Assembly (NCBI GenBank): GCA_034411995.1
Contig: DAOUME010000030.1
Location: 74,845 to 138,844, forward strand
Direction of reading: 5' to 3'
Length of the DNA stretch: 64,000 nucleotides
Source of the DNA: JAUVXJ01 sp034411995
Lineage (GTDB): Bacteria > Chloroflexota > Anaerolineae > UBA7937 > B3-Chlor
Part shown: positions 17,736-27,119 of the stretch, piece by piece
Numbering within the stretch: the stretch's first letter is position 1
How the letters are laid out: each line of letters opens with the position of its first letter
Position numbers and translations under genes: made by a program
Notes under the pieces: model-generated
What the model was told of the DNA's origin: nothing
The model's database searches: none
What the model saw: the letters and a program-made list of their open reading frames with translations, nothing else

Positions 17736-19058
17736 TCACGCCTTCAAGTGGAGCCGGGTCTCGAGGAAGGCTTCCAGCTCAGCCGTCATCTGCGCATCAT
17801 CCCACTCCCGCGCATCGACGGTGTCTGCCCGGAGCTCCAACACCGGGATGCCGACGTCCTCGAAGGTCTTCCTTATGAAGTAGGAGCCCTGGACCGCCTG
17901 CGTGCAACTGTTGGAGACCAAATGCACCACGCCGTCGATCCCGCTGTTCCGGGCCTCCTTCAGGTACCACTCGGTGTTCCAGGGTGGCATGTGCAGCATG
18001 TCCTCCATCCCCACGAACCGGCTGGCCAGAGCCCGGAGCGGCTCACCTCCGTACCGAGCATAAGCATCTGCCGCGAGGGCCAGATAGATCGACCACACGA
18101 AAACCGCCCCGTAGCGCTCCTCGAAGTGCTGATAGAAGCCGAGGTTGAACCAGAGGCCGGTCCCCAGCCACATGAGACGGACGAGCTCGTTCTCGCAGGC
18201 AACCAGACCCCGCTGCACCAGGTCCCTCGTCTCTTCGTAGAATCCGCAGGCGGCATCCACCGCCCACTGCGTGCCACGATGCCACTGGGGGATCATCACG
18301 CTGGGCATCTGATCCGTGACAGTGAGGGGCGCCGGTACCGTCTTGGCAATCAGATCGCGCGTCCGCACGTTGTACTCTTCTTGCTCATTGACCAGTTCCA
18401 TAACCCGCCGGAATCTGGTCTCGCTGAAAGCCTTCCCGGTGGTAGCCTCCAGGAAGCGGATCAGTCCCTCCAGCTCTTCTACCATCACGTCCAGGCGGTG
18501 CGGCTCGAAGAGTTCCTCCCACTCCCACGCCGTCTTCTCCCACCACCTCTCGGGGACCTCCAGCGGCACGGTGCTCTCCAGCGGGTAGAACGGTATCCCA
18601 AACTCTCGCGACCAGAGCTCGAAGATCTTGGCCTGAGCGTCGCAAGTGAGGCGCGCGACCGCCAGGGTCGGTCGGGGCAGTCCGCCCCAGGGACCGTTCT
18701 CAGGATGAGGATCAAAGGCGGAGGCCAGAGAGAGCGAGCAGTAGCGACAGAGATCCTGGCGATAGCCCCTCCCGTTCAGAAGGCCCAGGTAGTACGGAGA
18801 CATCTGCTTGGCCGAGCAGACCGCCGCCCACCACTGGTTGACCACGTAGGGGATGTCCATCGCGCGGAAGATCTCCTGGGGAACGTCGGCGTTGACGATG
18901 GCGAGAGGCTCACCCTCCGATACCCGTTCCCGCGTCCGCGCGAACCACTCTCTCTGGTAGTTGTTCGCCTCAGTGGCCGAACGTAAGCGCTTGACACTCG
19001 CACGACCGCTCCAGTTAGCGTTTCGTGTGTCTGGTGCCGAGTTCGCCCGCTCACTCAT
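17736..19058 (-). CDS. 2-hydroxyacyl-CoA dehydratase / benzoyl-CoA reductase family subunit, BcrB/HgdA-like
   Basis: A 440-residue member of the HgdAB/BcrBC family. It has NADVPQEIFRAMDIPYVVNQWWAAVCSAKQ, RLTCDAQAKIFELWSREFGIPFYPLE and, near the C-terminus, HLVSNSCTQAVQGSYFIRKTFEDVGIPVLELRAD. These supply at least three Cys at the positions where relatives ligate their [4Fe-4S] cluster. Such subunits use low-potential electrons to dehydrate 2-hydroxyacyl-CoA or reduce aromatic acyl-CoA. The ATG at 19058 overlaps the previous stop by 8 nt; the frame is open to 19259 but that part has no family similarity. It is the last gene of the GRE cluster. No ATP-dependent activator (HgdC-type) gene is in the window. 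Confidence 0.87.
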   Translation of the reverse strand: MSERANSAPDTRNANWSGRASVKRLRSATEANNYQREWFARTRERVSEGEPLAIVNADVPQEIFRAMDIPYVVNQWWAAVCSAKQMSPYYLGLLNGRGYRQDLCRYCSLSLASAFDPHPENGPWGGLPRPTLAVARLTCDAQAKIFELWSREFGIPFYPLESTVPLEVPERWWEKTAWEWEELFEPHRLDVMVEELEGLIRFLEATTGKAFSETRFRRVMELVNEQEEYNVRTRDLIAKTVPAPLTVTDQMPSVMIPQWHRGTQWAVDAACGFYEETRDLVQRGLVACENELVRLMWLGTGLWFNLGFYQHFEERYGAVFVWSIYLALAADAYARYGGEPLRALASRFVGMEDMLHMPPWNTEWYLKEARNSGIDGVVHLVSNSCTQAVQGSYFIRKTFEDVGIPVLELRADTVDAREWDDAQMTAELEAFLETRLHLKA

Positions 19059-20229
19059 GACTCGACACCTCACGACCCGCTCCTCGAGCAGGCTGGTCCC
19101 CTCCAGCGATGGACTTGACAAAAGCCTCCACCCGGTCGCGCAACTCGTCTGTCTTGACAAGCTTGTACGGTTGGCGATCGAGGAGCAGCACCGGGATCCC
19201 CTCCGACTCCAGCGCCCGCCGCTGCTCGGGGAAGTCCCACGACGGCGCATCGTCGGCATCGTAGATGAAAGCGATCACGCCCTGGGCATCGGTGGCGTGC
19301 ACGCCCTCCAACAACGCAGTGACCCGCTCCGACACCGTGGACTGGTGCGCACCTGGCTGTCGCAGGTGGTAGCGATCCACGATGCCGTCGATGGGGTCCG
19401 GGCTGATGTCGATCTGGCCAGCCGAATGCCTGTCGCCCCAGTCGTGGTCCTCGCCCACCACGACCGCTCCGCACGACTCCACCAACTCATAGAACTGCAC
19501 ATGGTCTTGCGCGCTGCCAGTGACGAAGATCCGCACCCCAGAAAGCGGATCGCTCGCCCCAGCCTCCTCCAAGAACGCGGCCAGGAGACGGCTATGGCCG
19601 TGGCGTGGCAAGAACATCGACGCGCCGATGACCTCTAGCGCTTGTACGCCGCTCACGCGCGGAGGGCCGGGCGCACGCAACCCCGCCAGTTCCCGCAGCA
19701 AGCGGCGGTTTTCCTCGAAAACCCCGATAGCCTCGACGACCTCCTCATCGGCGATTTCTCGCCCACACCACTGCTCGATCACGGACTTGAGATCGCGCGC
19801 GCGTTCGCGGTTGTATAGAGTGCTGGTTCGACGCCGTGTGTGGAGAAGATCGAAGAAGTACAGATCGGGGATGGGGAGACTCGACTCGGCCATACGCAAC
19901 GCGCGCAGGTAGTAGAACATCCGGACCAGCGCATCCGAGGAGCTTGCCACCACGAGGTGGTCCAGGTACGAATACGACCCATCGATGATCCGCAAGAACT
20001 GCGATCTCGCGCGAGGGTCAAAAGCCTGCTCTATGTAGCGATCAGCAACGTGGAGGTCACTTTCGGGATCGCCGCACACGCGGACCGGCAGTATCCCGGC
20101 GGCGAGCAGCAACTCCTCAGGGACATCGCTTCCCAAGCAGCCCGCCACCTGGCCGCCTTGTTCCTTCCACTCCAGAGCGGCCCGGTCTCTTTGTCGGTAG
20201 GCGCGGGCCAGCTCCCGCAAGACGCTCAC
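19051..20229 (-). CDS. 2-hydroxyacyl-CoA dehydratase family subunit with altered cysteine pattern
   Basis: A 392-residue HgdB/BcrC-like protein. Family blocks are clear: GSDVPEELLLAAGILPVRV, YSYLDHLVVASSSDALVRMFYYLRAL, FVTGSAQDHVQFYELVESCGAVVVGED, DAQGVIAFIYDADDAP and RQPYKLVKTDELRDRVEAF. In typical members these blocks carry cluster Cys (CxxxPEE, HTCD and DxCxG); here the corresponding positions read Gly, Ser-Ser-Asp and Asp-Trp-Gly. Several ligands therefore seem lost, unlike in the partner subunit at 17736-19058. It may be a structural subunit of an asymmetric heterodimer. GTG start at 20229; the stop overlaps the partner start. Confidence 0.8.
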   Translation of the reverse strand: MSVLRELARAYRQRDRAALEWKEQGGQVAGCLGSDVPEELLLAAGILPVRVCGDPESDLHVADRYIEQAFDPRARSQFLRIIDGSYSYLDHLVVASSSDALVRMFYYLRALRMAESSLPIPDLYFFDLLHTRRRTSTLYNRERARDLKSVIEQWCGREIADEEVVEAIGVFEENRRLLRELAGLRAPGPPRVSGVQALEVIGASMFLPRHGHSRLLAAFLEEAGASDPLSGVRIFVTGSAQDHVQFYELVESCGAVVVGEDHDWGDRHSAGQIDISPDPIDGIVDRYHLRQPGAHQSTVSERVTALLEGVHATDAQGVIAFIYDADDAPSWDFPEQRRALESEGIPVLLLDRQPYKLVKTDELRDRVEAFVKSIAGGDQPARGAGREVSSHE

Positions 20230-20495
20230 GGCGTCACCAGCAGCGCCTGGGGAAGAGAATCGGCGGTTTCCACTTCAGTCATCTGAGTTGTTCCTCTCCT
20301 TGCGGGATAGGCTGCCATTTTTAGATGCAGCCCTTGCCCGCCCGTCCCGCCATGGCGCTAGAGCCTTGGTGGGACGATTACTCTGGGCGGGCACACTGAT
20401 CCGTGCCACTTCTCACAAGAGATCAAGCTGGCCCGATGCGTCCAGCTCGATCAACCGTTGGGGACCACGAGGGGCGCATCCTCGACGAGGCCCGG

Positions 20496-22898
20496 CTAAG
20501 CCATCAACTCATGCTGGGTGCGAGCGATGATCTCGTCTTGTACGCTCCTCGTCAGTTGCACGAAGTAGGCGCTGTAGCCAGCCACTCTGACGATGAGATC
20601 ACGGTATCTCTCCGGATGCTTCTGGGCATCCACCAGTGTGTCCTGGTCGATGACATTGAACTGCACATGCTTTCCCCCGAAGCTGAAGTAGGTTTTGACC
20701 AGGGCCGCTAGCTTCCTGAGATCCTCTATGCCCTTCAATGCCGACGGATGGAACTTCATGTTCAGCAACGTGGCCTGAAACGGGACCTGGTCTATGGCCA
20801 TGGCACTCCTCAGCACCGCCGTGGGCCCATGAGTGTCGCGGCCCTGTGCCGGCGACATCGTCCCGTCCGCCAATGTCTCACCGGCGTACCTGCCGTCGGG
20901 CGTCGCTCCTGTCAACGCTCCGCCGGGTGCGTGTGCGGTGATAGAGATACCAGTCGGCTTCGTCGTACCCCCCCAGATGGTGGGAAATGTCACCGCGGTG
21001 TCAGCCCAGAACTGGTAGAGTTCTGCAGCTATGGAGTCCACATACGGGTCACCGTTACCGTACTTAGGCGCAGCCAGACACACCTTCCGGATCTCTGCGT
21101 GCCCGTCCCCGTGCCAGTTGGCCTTGAGCGCGGCTGCCAGTTGCGCCTTGCTGACTCGCCCCTCGTCGAAGACCAGTTTCTTCATCGCCGCCAGAGAGTC
21201 AGCCACGTTTACCATCCCCACAACGTTCAGGGCAGAGCCATTCTCGAAGGGCAGCGTGCGGTCCAGGGCATCCCGGCCCACCTTGATCGCATCCATCATG
21301 AGGGCAGAATGCACGGCGTCGGGGAAGAGCTCCCTCTGCGCCTGCAGGAGGGTGTTGTGCTCCTCCGCAGCCAATCCCATGAAATGCGCAAGCTGTTCCT
21401 TGAAGGCGTTCATGAACTCATCGAAGGTCTCGAGGGACTCGAATTCTCCCGTCCGGGGCCCGAGTTGCCTCCCCGTCCGCGGCTCGACCCCGTTGTTGAT
21501 GGTGATCTCCAAGACCAGCGGGGCGATGAACATCCCGAAGGCGTTGATGCGTGACCTGCCCGGGATGTTGACGTCGAGGCATCCCGCCAGAGCGTAGTCT
21601 CGTGCTTCTCGAAGGGGGACACCCTGGCTGACCAGATATTCGATGTACGACTTGTCCCCGACGAAGGCGGGCATGCCGATCCCTGTCTTGACTACCTCCA
21701 GAGCTTTCACCATCAACGCTTCGGGCGTGCCCTCGTGGACCCTGACGGTTATGGTGTGATGAGGAGTCTGACAGTCCCGTGCCGCTTCTAGAATGAGGTA
21801 CGACAGTTCGTTGGTGGCATCTTCGCCATCCGGGGTCACACCGCCGATAACCCAGTTGTGCCACCTCGCCATCCCCGCCCACTTCTGCCTCTGGAGCTTC
21901 CCACCTCCCACGAAGTTCAACTGCATGACCTTGATGCGGAGACATTCCAGCAACTCCAGTACTTCCTCGTCGGTGATCACCCCTCGTTCCTGGTCCCGCC
22001 TGTAAAAGGGGTACATGAACTGGTCGAATCTGCCGCCCGGAGTGGTCCCGCTGGCGATCATCACCCAGATGAACCAGAAAGACTGGACGGCCTCACGGAA
22101 GGTCCGAGCCGGGTTACCAGGCACCCATCGACAGGTCTCCGCTATCCTTTCCAGTTCCCTCTTTCGCACCGGATCCTCTTCAGAGGTAGCCATCTCCGCC
22201 GCCAGGTTGGCGAAACGCTCAGCGATGCGCAGGATGGCTTCGTAGGCTATGATCACCGACTTGAGGAAATCCGCCTTTTTCACGGCATCGGCATCCGTGA
22301 ACCTCAGGCTCCTGAGCTCTTCTTCCGCTTCTGCCACTATGGCGTTCAGCCCTTCGTTCAGCACCTTGGCATAGTCCACTACGATCAGACTCAAGCCCAG
22401 GCCCAGGCCCCATCCCACGCCGGCAGCTCCGGTCCCGCGCCCTTCCACTTTGTCTTTCCACGGCGGGCAAAGGATTCCAGACTGAATAAAAGGCCACAGT
22501 CTCTCGTCATCGTAGAACTGCCCCTGTCTCTCGTCCAGAGTCCTGCCCTGGCCCTTCCAGTAGTCGTCCATCGACCTGAGCAGGGCTTCGTCCTCCCGGG
22601 AGATGTCGAGGCCCGCCTCTCTCAACTCCTCCATGTCGTCTTCGGGCCATGTGGGGCCCAGAGATCCAGCCTCCAGCCCCATCGGCTTGCTGGCGATGTT
22701 GCCAACGATGAGTTCATCATCTTCAATGAATATCGTCTTGTTCTCCAGGTAGTGTGCGGTGGCTTTCGCTCTCCTCACGATCTGCGGCAAGCCTTCCGTC
22801 TGTCTGTACGACTCCATGACCAGACGCACCTTCTCCACACAGATCGGGTACCTCTCCGGCTGAAGCCTTTCTCTCAACCGCTGTGCACGCTCGTTCAT
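20496..22898 (-). CDS. Glycyl radical enzyme (pyruvate formate-lyase-like), paralogue 1
   Basis: About 800 residues with the two GRE domains: PFL-like residues from MNERAQRLRERL to about 660 and the glycine-radical domain at the end. The active-site Cys is in ALAGCLDVNIPGRS (about residue 440) and the glycyl-radical loop is RVAGYSAYFVQL, about 30 residues from the C-terminus. Asp replaces the Glu of the common GCVE motif. I start at the ATG at 22898 (GAGGTGGGG upstream), aligning with the paralogue at 32374-34773; the frame continues to a GTG at 22958. The activating enzyme gene is immediately upstream. Similarity to diol/choline/hydroxyproline-type eliminases suggests C-O, C-N or C-S cleavage, but the substrate is unassigned. 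Confidence 0.93.
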   Translation of the reverse strand: MNERAQRLRERLQPERYPICVEKVRLVMESYRQTEGLPQIVRRAKATAHYLENKTIFIEDDELIVGNIASKPMGLEAGSLGPTWPEDDMEELREAGLDISREDEALLRSMDDYWKGQGRTLDERQGQFYDDERLWPFIQSGILCPPWKDKVEGRGTGAAGVGWGLGLGLSLIVVDYAKVLNEGLNAIVAEAEEELRSLRFTDADAVKKADFLKSVIIAYEAILRIAERFANLAAEMATSEEDPVRKRELERIAETCRWVPGNPARTFREAVQSFWFIWVMIASGTTPGGRFDQFMYPFYRRDQERGVITDEEVLELLECLRIKVMQLNFVGGGKLQRQKWAGMARWHNWVIGGVTPDGEDATNELSYLILEAARDCQTPHHTITVRVHEGTPEALMVKALEVVKTGIGMPAFVGDKSYIEYLVSQGVPLREARDYALAGCLDVNIPGRSRINAFGMFIAPLVLEITINNGVEPRTGRQLGPRTGEFESLETFDEFMNAFKEQLAHFMGLAAEEHNTLLQAQRELFPDAVHSALMMDAIKVGRDALDRTLPFENGSALNVVGMVNVADSLAAMKKLVFDEGRVSKAQLAAALKANWHGDGHAEIRKVCLAAPKYGNGDPYVDSIAAELYQFWADTAVTFPTIWGGTTKPTGISITAHAPGGALTGATPDGRYAGETLADGTMSPAQGRDTHGPTAVLRSAMAIDQVPFQATLLNMKFHPSALKGIEDLRKLAALVKTYFSFGGKHVQFNVIDQDTLVDAQKHPERYRDLIVRVAGYSAYFVQLTRSVQDEIIARTQHELMA

Positions 22899-22950
22899 GT
22901 CTATTCCCCACCTCGACCCGTAGTCCGGGGACCAGAACGGTGCTCGCGGC

Positions 22951-23886
22951 TCACCCACCCAAATGGACGATCAAGCCGAAGGATTCGAAAACCTCCCCTA
23001 TTTCCTCCATGTGTTCTTCGCTGGGTGGCTGGGCGGCAATGGACTTGCCAGGCTGCTCCATTCTGTCGTGCTTGGCCTCGCCGAGCCTGTGATAGGGAAG
23101 CAAGTGAACCTCGACTGAATCTCCGAGCTGAGTGGCTACGAATCGACCCGTCGCCGCGAGATTCTCGACCGTATCATTGTAGCCCGGAATCACCGGTACC
23201 CGCGCAAGCATCGGGATGCTCAGTTCACGATGGATTCGCTCTGCGTTCTCCAAGATCAGCTCGTTGGATACTCCGGTGTATCTCTGATGTTGCTCCGGGT
23301 CCATGTGTTTGAAGTCGTACAGTACGAGGTCGACGTGCTCCAGCACCTGCCGCACAGTCTGCCAAGGCGCGTATCCACAGGTGTCCAGGGTGGTGTGTAT
23401 GCCGCTTTCTCTGCAGAGCCTGAACACCGCCGCGGTGAATTCGGGTTGGGCCAACGGCTCGCCACCGCTCAACGTTGCGCCACCTCCCGATCTCTGGTAG
23501 AAGATGTCATCCGCCGCGACCTCATCGAACACCTCTCCGGCAGTGATCTGTCGTCCCATGAGGCTTCTGGCCTCGTTGGGACAGACCTCCGCACATTTGC
23601 CGGCACCTCTGCACCGGTCGCGGTCGGTGCGCGAACGCTCCCCCACGACCTCGATGGCTCCTTCGGGACAAGCGCGCACACACGCTCCGCATCCTGTGCA
23701 GTTCTCGGCCACGAAGAAGACCTCCGGTCGCGCGGTCTGCGATTCCGGATTCTGGCACCAGAGACAGTGCAGAGGACATCCCTTGAGGAACACCGTGGTC
23801 CGGATCCCTGGACCGTCGTGTATAGAATAACGTTGCACGTTGAAGATCACACCTGGCGTGTCTCGTGCATCAGTCAGTCCCATCAA
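22951..23886 (-). CDS. Glycyl radical enzyme activating protein (radical SAM, PflA-like)
   Basis: A 311-residue activase that installs the glycyl radical on the GRE. The radical-SAM motif is GCPLHCLWC (Cys37, Cys41, Cys44) and the SAM-binding GGE is SGGEPL. A ferredoxin-like insert at about residues 63-105 has one complete set (CTGCGACVRACP) and a second set CRGAGKCAEVCP in which Ala95 replaces an expected Cys. FNVQRYSIHDGPGIRTTVFLKGCPLHC is highly typical of GRE activases. It lies just upstream of GRE paralogue 1 and is the only activase in the window, so it may serve both GREs. Confidence 0.94.
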   Translation of the reverse strand: MMGLTDARDTPGVIFNVQRYSIHDGPGIRTTVFLKGCPLHCLWCQNPESQTARPEVFFVAENCTGCGACVRACPEGAIEVVGERSRTDRDRCRGAGKCAEVCPNEARSLMGRQITAGEVFDEVAADDIFYQRSGGGATLSGGEPLAQPEFTAAVFRLCRESGIHTTLDTCGYAPWQTVRQVLEHVDLVLYDFKHMDPEQHQRYTGVSNELILENAERIHRELSIPMLARVPVIPGYNDTVENLAATGRFVATQLGDSVEVHLLPYHRLGEAKHDRMEQPGKSIAAQPPSEEHMEEIGEVFESFGLIVHLGG

Positions 23887-23926
23887 CGTTCCCGCTCTTC
23901 GTCTCCACGATCCGGCTCAGATGGAG

Positions 23927-25480
23927 CTAATGAATCCTCCGCTCCTCATCTCTCCAGTACTCTTCCCTTATTTCCGCCTTCTTGATCTTGCCACTGCCTG
24001 TCTTGGGCAACGCTTGCCTGAACTCCACTGATCTGGGCTTCTTGTAGCTGGCCAGATGTGCCTTGCAGAAGTCGATGAGCTCTTCTTCGGAAGCTTCCAC
24101 CCCGTCTTTGAGCACCACGACCGCCTTCACAGACTCGCCCCACTTCTTGTCCGGCACCCCCACCACCGCAGCCTCAAGCACTGCGGGGTGCATGTACAGG
24201 ACGTCCTCTACCTCCCGAGAGTAGATGTTCTCTCCCCCGCTGATGATCATATCCTTCTTTCTGTCTACCAGGTAGACGTAGCCATCCTCATCCAGCCTAC
24301 CCACGTCCCCCGTGTGCAGCCAGCCGTCCTCTTCTATTGTTTCGGCCGTCTGCTGAGGCATTCCCCAGTACCCTGTCATCATTCTGTCACTGCGCGCGAG
24401 TATCTCTCCCACACCTCCGGGCGGAACGTCGCGGCCCTGGTCGTCCACGATTCTCATCTCGCCCTGCCCAAAAGGCCGGCCTGCCGACTGCAATCTCTGG
24501 AGCTCCCTCGGTGAACCCTCCAGTTTGTGGTCCTCTTTCTTCAGCACTGCTATGTTCAAGCTCTCGGTCTGCCCGAACAACTGGCTGAAAACCTGGCCAA
24601 ACCGCTCGAGGCCTCTCCTCAACGCCTCTGGAGGCATGGGCGCCCCTACGTACATGATGGTGCGCAAGCTGCTGAGGTCGTAGTCACCCAGGTGGGGATG
24701 CTCCAACAGCCGCATGATCATGGCCGGTACCAGACCCACGTAGGTCACCTTCTGCTTCGCTATCGCCTCGAGGACATCGGTCTCATTGAAGCCCTTATGG
24801 ATCACGCTCGTAGCGCCGTAGGCGAAAGCAGGGAACAGGTGGGCCGCAGAGCCGCCGACGTGGAAGAAAGGCATCACACACAGGACGACGTCGTCGGGGG
24901 CAAAACTGCCTTGGTGAACCCCGATCTCCGCCAGCAGGCTCTTGTGCGTGTGAGTGGCACCCTTGGGATGTCCCGTCGTGCCGCTCGTATAGTAGAGAGC
25001 GGCTGGGTCATTCGGAGTCACTTCGTCCGACGGCTCGTCTGAGGGATAACCGGCGATCAACTCCTCGTAGCTGATCATGCGCTCCACATCTGCATCGAGA
25101 CAGATCAGGTTCCTGATCGTGCCCAGCTCGTGCCGGATGGGGCTGACCACGTCCACGAACCCGCGCCCCACGATCAGAGTGTTGATCCCGGAGTTGTCTA
25201 TCAGATAGGCAAGCTCCCTGCCCACGGACCTGTGGTTCAGCGGCACGCACACTCTGCCCGCTTTGGCCAAACCGAAGACCTCGAAATACTGCGGACAATT
25301 GTAGGCCAGTATCCCTACGCGGTCTCCTTTGCCAACACCGTGGTCCGCTAGGGCGTTCACCAGGCTGTTGATCCTCCGATTCACCTCATCGAAGGTATAG
25401 CTTCTGTCCTCGCCGACAAGGGCGATCTTATCGCCATATCTCTGAGCGTTGGCATTGATCATCTCTTTGAGAGTCTGCAT
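23927..25480 (-). CDS. AMP-dependent acyl-CoA synthetase (class I adenylate-forming)
   Basis: A 517-residue acid:CoA ligase. Motifs in order: LYYTSGTTGHPKGATHTHKS (P-loop), GQTES, WLHTGDVGRLDEDGYVYLVDRKKDMIISGGENIYSREVE (hinge) and LPKTGSGKIKK with the catalytic Lys near the C-terminus. It forms an acyl-AMP and then an acyl-CoA; its length and hinge fit medium/long-chain or aryl/dicarboxylate CoA ligases. GGAGGGG precedes the ATG. Located between the MmgE/PrpD remnant and the GRE activase, it probably activates the acid produced or imported by this cluster so that the dehydratase-family proteins can act on a CoA ester. Confidence 0.93.
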   Translation of the reverse strand: MQTLKEMINANAQRYGDKIALVGEDRSYTFDEVNRRINSLVNALADHGVGKGDRVGILAYNCPQYFEVFGLAKAGRVCVPLNHRSVGRELAYLIDNSGINTLIVGRGFVDVVSPIRHELGTIRNLICLDADVERMISYEELIAGYPSDEPSDEVTPNDPAALYYTSGTTGHPKGATHTHKSLLAEIGVHQGSFAPDDVVLCVMPFFHVGGSAAHLFPAFAYGATSVIHKGFNETDVLEAIAKQKVTYVGLVPAMIMRLLEHPHLGDYDLSSLRTIMYVGAPMPPEALRRGLERFGQVFSQLFGQTESLNIAVLKKEDHKLEGSPRELQRLQSAGRPFGQGEMRIVDDQGRDVPPGGVGEILARSDRMMTGYWGMPQQTAETIEEDGWLHTGDVGRLDEDGYVYLVDRKKDMIISGGENIYSREVEDVLYMHPAVLEAAVVGVPDKKWGESVKAVVVLKDGVEASEEELIDFCKAHLASYKKPRSVEFRQALPKTGSGKIKKAEIREEYWRDEERRIH

Positions 25481-25949
25481 TTCGTCCCCTCCAGCGGAAC
25501 AGAGCTCCTCCCAGATCCATCGTGGAGCCGTTACAACCGCCTGCCGGTCGGCGATGAACCGAGCTTGCTGACCGCGTCGCTCGCCCTTTGCTCACGCGCC
25601 GGGCGAAAGCCGCAAGCGCTACGTCATCAACAGTGCCGGCATCGGGATGCACAGGTGCACCGTCGTGAACACCCTCGAAATCCGGAACATGGGCCATGGA
25701 CCCGTTGGCGAGAGCCGCCATGAGGGCGGGTACCTTGGCCCTAGAGTCCAGGATCGAACTCTCCTGGGCGCCGGCTTCGGCCATCGCCAGGTCGACAAAG
25801 GCGCGACATCCCTCGCCAGGCGTGCTCGCGGCCAGGGTTACGCCTAGCGCCTCCAAGGAGCTTCTCTTGGCAGCATCCACAAGGTTATCGGGTATGTCAT
25901 CGTAGCCGACGTCAGCTACGTTCTGGGCCAGGACCAACAATGCGTTCAT
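25428..25949 (-). pseudogene. MmgE/PrpD family N-terminal remnant
   Basis: The first about 110 residues match the N-terminus of MmgE/PrpD (2-methylcitrate dehydratase-type) proteins: SSLEALGVTLAASTPGEGCRAF and ANGSMAHVPDFEGVHDGAPVHPDAGTV. Family members are about 450 residues. After HPDAGTV the frame loses similarity and runs into the start of the acyl-CoA ligase, so most of the gene has been deleted. The ATG at 25949 overlaps the stop of the ABC ATPase (ATGA), so the fragment is probably still translated. Confidence 0.75.
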
Positions 25950-26917
25950 TGCCGGAGATGATGCCAGCATTTGACCTGGTGGTCGTCATCGAGCACCGAC
26001 AGGGGAGGCTCATCTTGTATGCACTGGTCATCTGATCGTGTACAGCGAGGAGCGAACCTACACCCGGTGGGCAGCCGGTCAAGCCGAGGGGGCTGCCCCG
26101 CAATAGAAACCAGTCTGTCTATCTTGGTCTCCAGCTTGGGCACGGCCTTCAACAACGAAGCCGTGTAGTGATGGGCCGGCCTGTAGAAGATCTCCGTCAC
26201 GGGCGCGCTCTCTACGATCTGGCCTGCGTACATCACCGACACGCGATCACACATATTGGCCACGATACCGAAATCATGAGTGATGAAGATGAGCGACATG
26301 CCCAATTCGCGCTGCAGGTCCCTCAGAAGCTCCAGATACTGGGCCTGGATGGTCACATCAAGGGAAGTCGTCGGCTCGTCGGCTATGAGCAAGCGAGGAC
26401 GGCAGGATATGGATATGGCGCCCACGACCCTCTGCTTCATGCCACCGCTCATCTGGTGCGGATAGGCGGTGATCCTCGTCTCGGGGGATGGGATATTGAC
26501 CTGTCTCAGCATCTCAACCACCCTGTCCACAAGGGCGGCCCCCTTGAGCTTCAGATGAGTGGATAGCGATTCCGCTATTTGGTCGCCCACCGTGAACACA
26601 GGGTTCAGGGAGGTCATGGGATCCTGAAGAATCATGGAGATCTTCTCGCCGCGGACCTTCCGCATCTCTCTGTCACTCTTACGCAAGAGATCCTCGCCCT
26701 CAAACAGAATCTTGCCGCTGACGATGCGACCAGGTCTCGGCACGAGCCTCAAGATCGACAGGCACGACATGGTCTTGCCGCACCCTGACTCTCCGACCAG
26801 GCCCAGGGTCTCGTTATCATCGACGTGAAAGCTCACCCCGTCCACGGCCTTGACGACCGTGTTCTTCCTCACGAAGTAAGTCTTGAGATCCTGCACCGCC
26901 AGCATCCTGGTTCCCAT
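25946..26917 (-). CDS. Oligopeptide/nickel-type ABC importer ATPase (DppD/OppD-like)
   Basis: A 323-residue ATPase: Walker A GESGCGKT, Q-loop MILQDPMTSLNPVF, signature SGGMKQR, Walker B LLIADEPTTSLD, H-loop FITHDFG, and the C-terminal oligopeptide/dipeptide ATPase tail GCRFAPRCTRSDDQC with its Cys cluster. It pairs with the ATPase at 27120-28091 in a five-gene importer. Its stop overlaps the MmgE/PrpD remnant start by 4 nt. Confidence 0.94.
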   Translation of the reverse strand: MGTRMLAVQDLKTYFVRKNTVVKAVDGVSFHVDDNETLGLVGESGCGKTMSCLSILRLVPRPGRIVSGKILFEGEDLLRKSDREMRKVRGEKISMILQDPMTSLNPVFTVGDQIAESLSTHLKLKGAALVDRVVEMLRQVNIPSPETRITAYPHQMSGGMKQRVVGAISISCRPRLLIADEPTTSLDVTIQAQYLELLRDLQRELGMSLIFITHDFGIVANMCDRVSVMYAGQIVESAPVTEIFYRPAHHYTASLLKAVPKLETKIDRLVSIAGQPPRLDRLPTGCRFAPRCTRSDDQCIQDEPPLSVLDDDHQVKCWHHLRQ

Positions 26918-27119
26918 CTCAGTGCTTCACCCCTCTCGGCCAGACACTCTCCGGAGCCATCTAGAGGATCCTGTCCTCCGTCCAAGGGTAGCCGACTCTC
27001 ACAGCGCAAGTCGCCTGTAGGTCCCGCCCCTCATCCCGGTTATCGATCCCGTCGTCACATCCATGCCTACGCACCCCACCACTATCGTGCTGAAAGGAGC
27101 TGCGCCCATGGTCGTCTCA

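Noticed and set aside
17697..18986. Plus-strand open frame (429 codons) opposite the dehydratase subunit
   Set aside because: Antisense shadow of a recognised gene, no ribosome site or domain.
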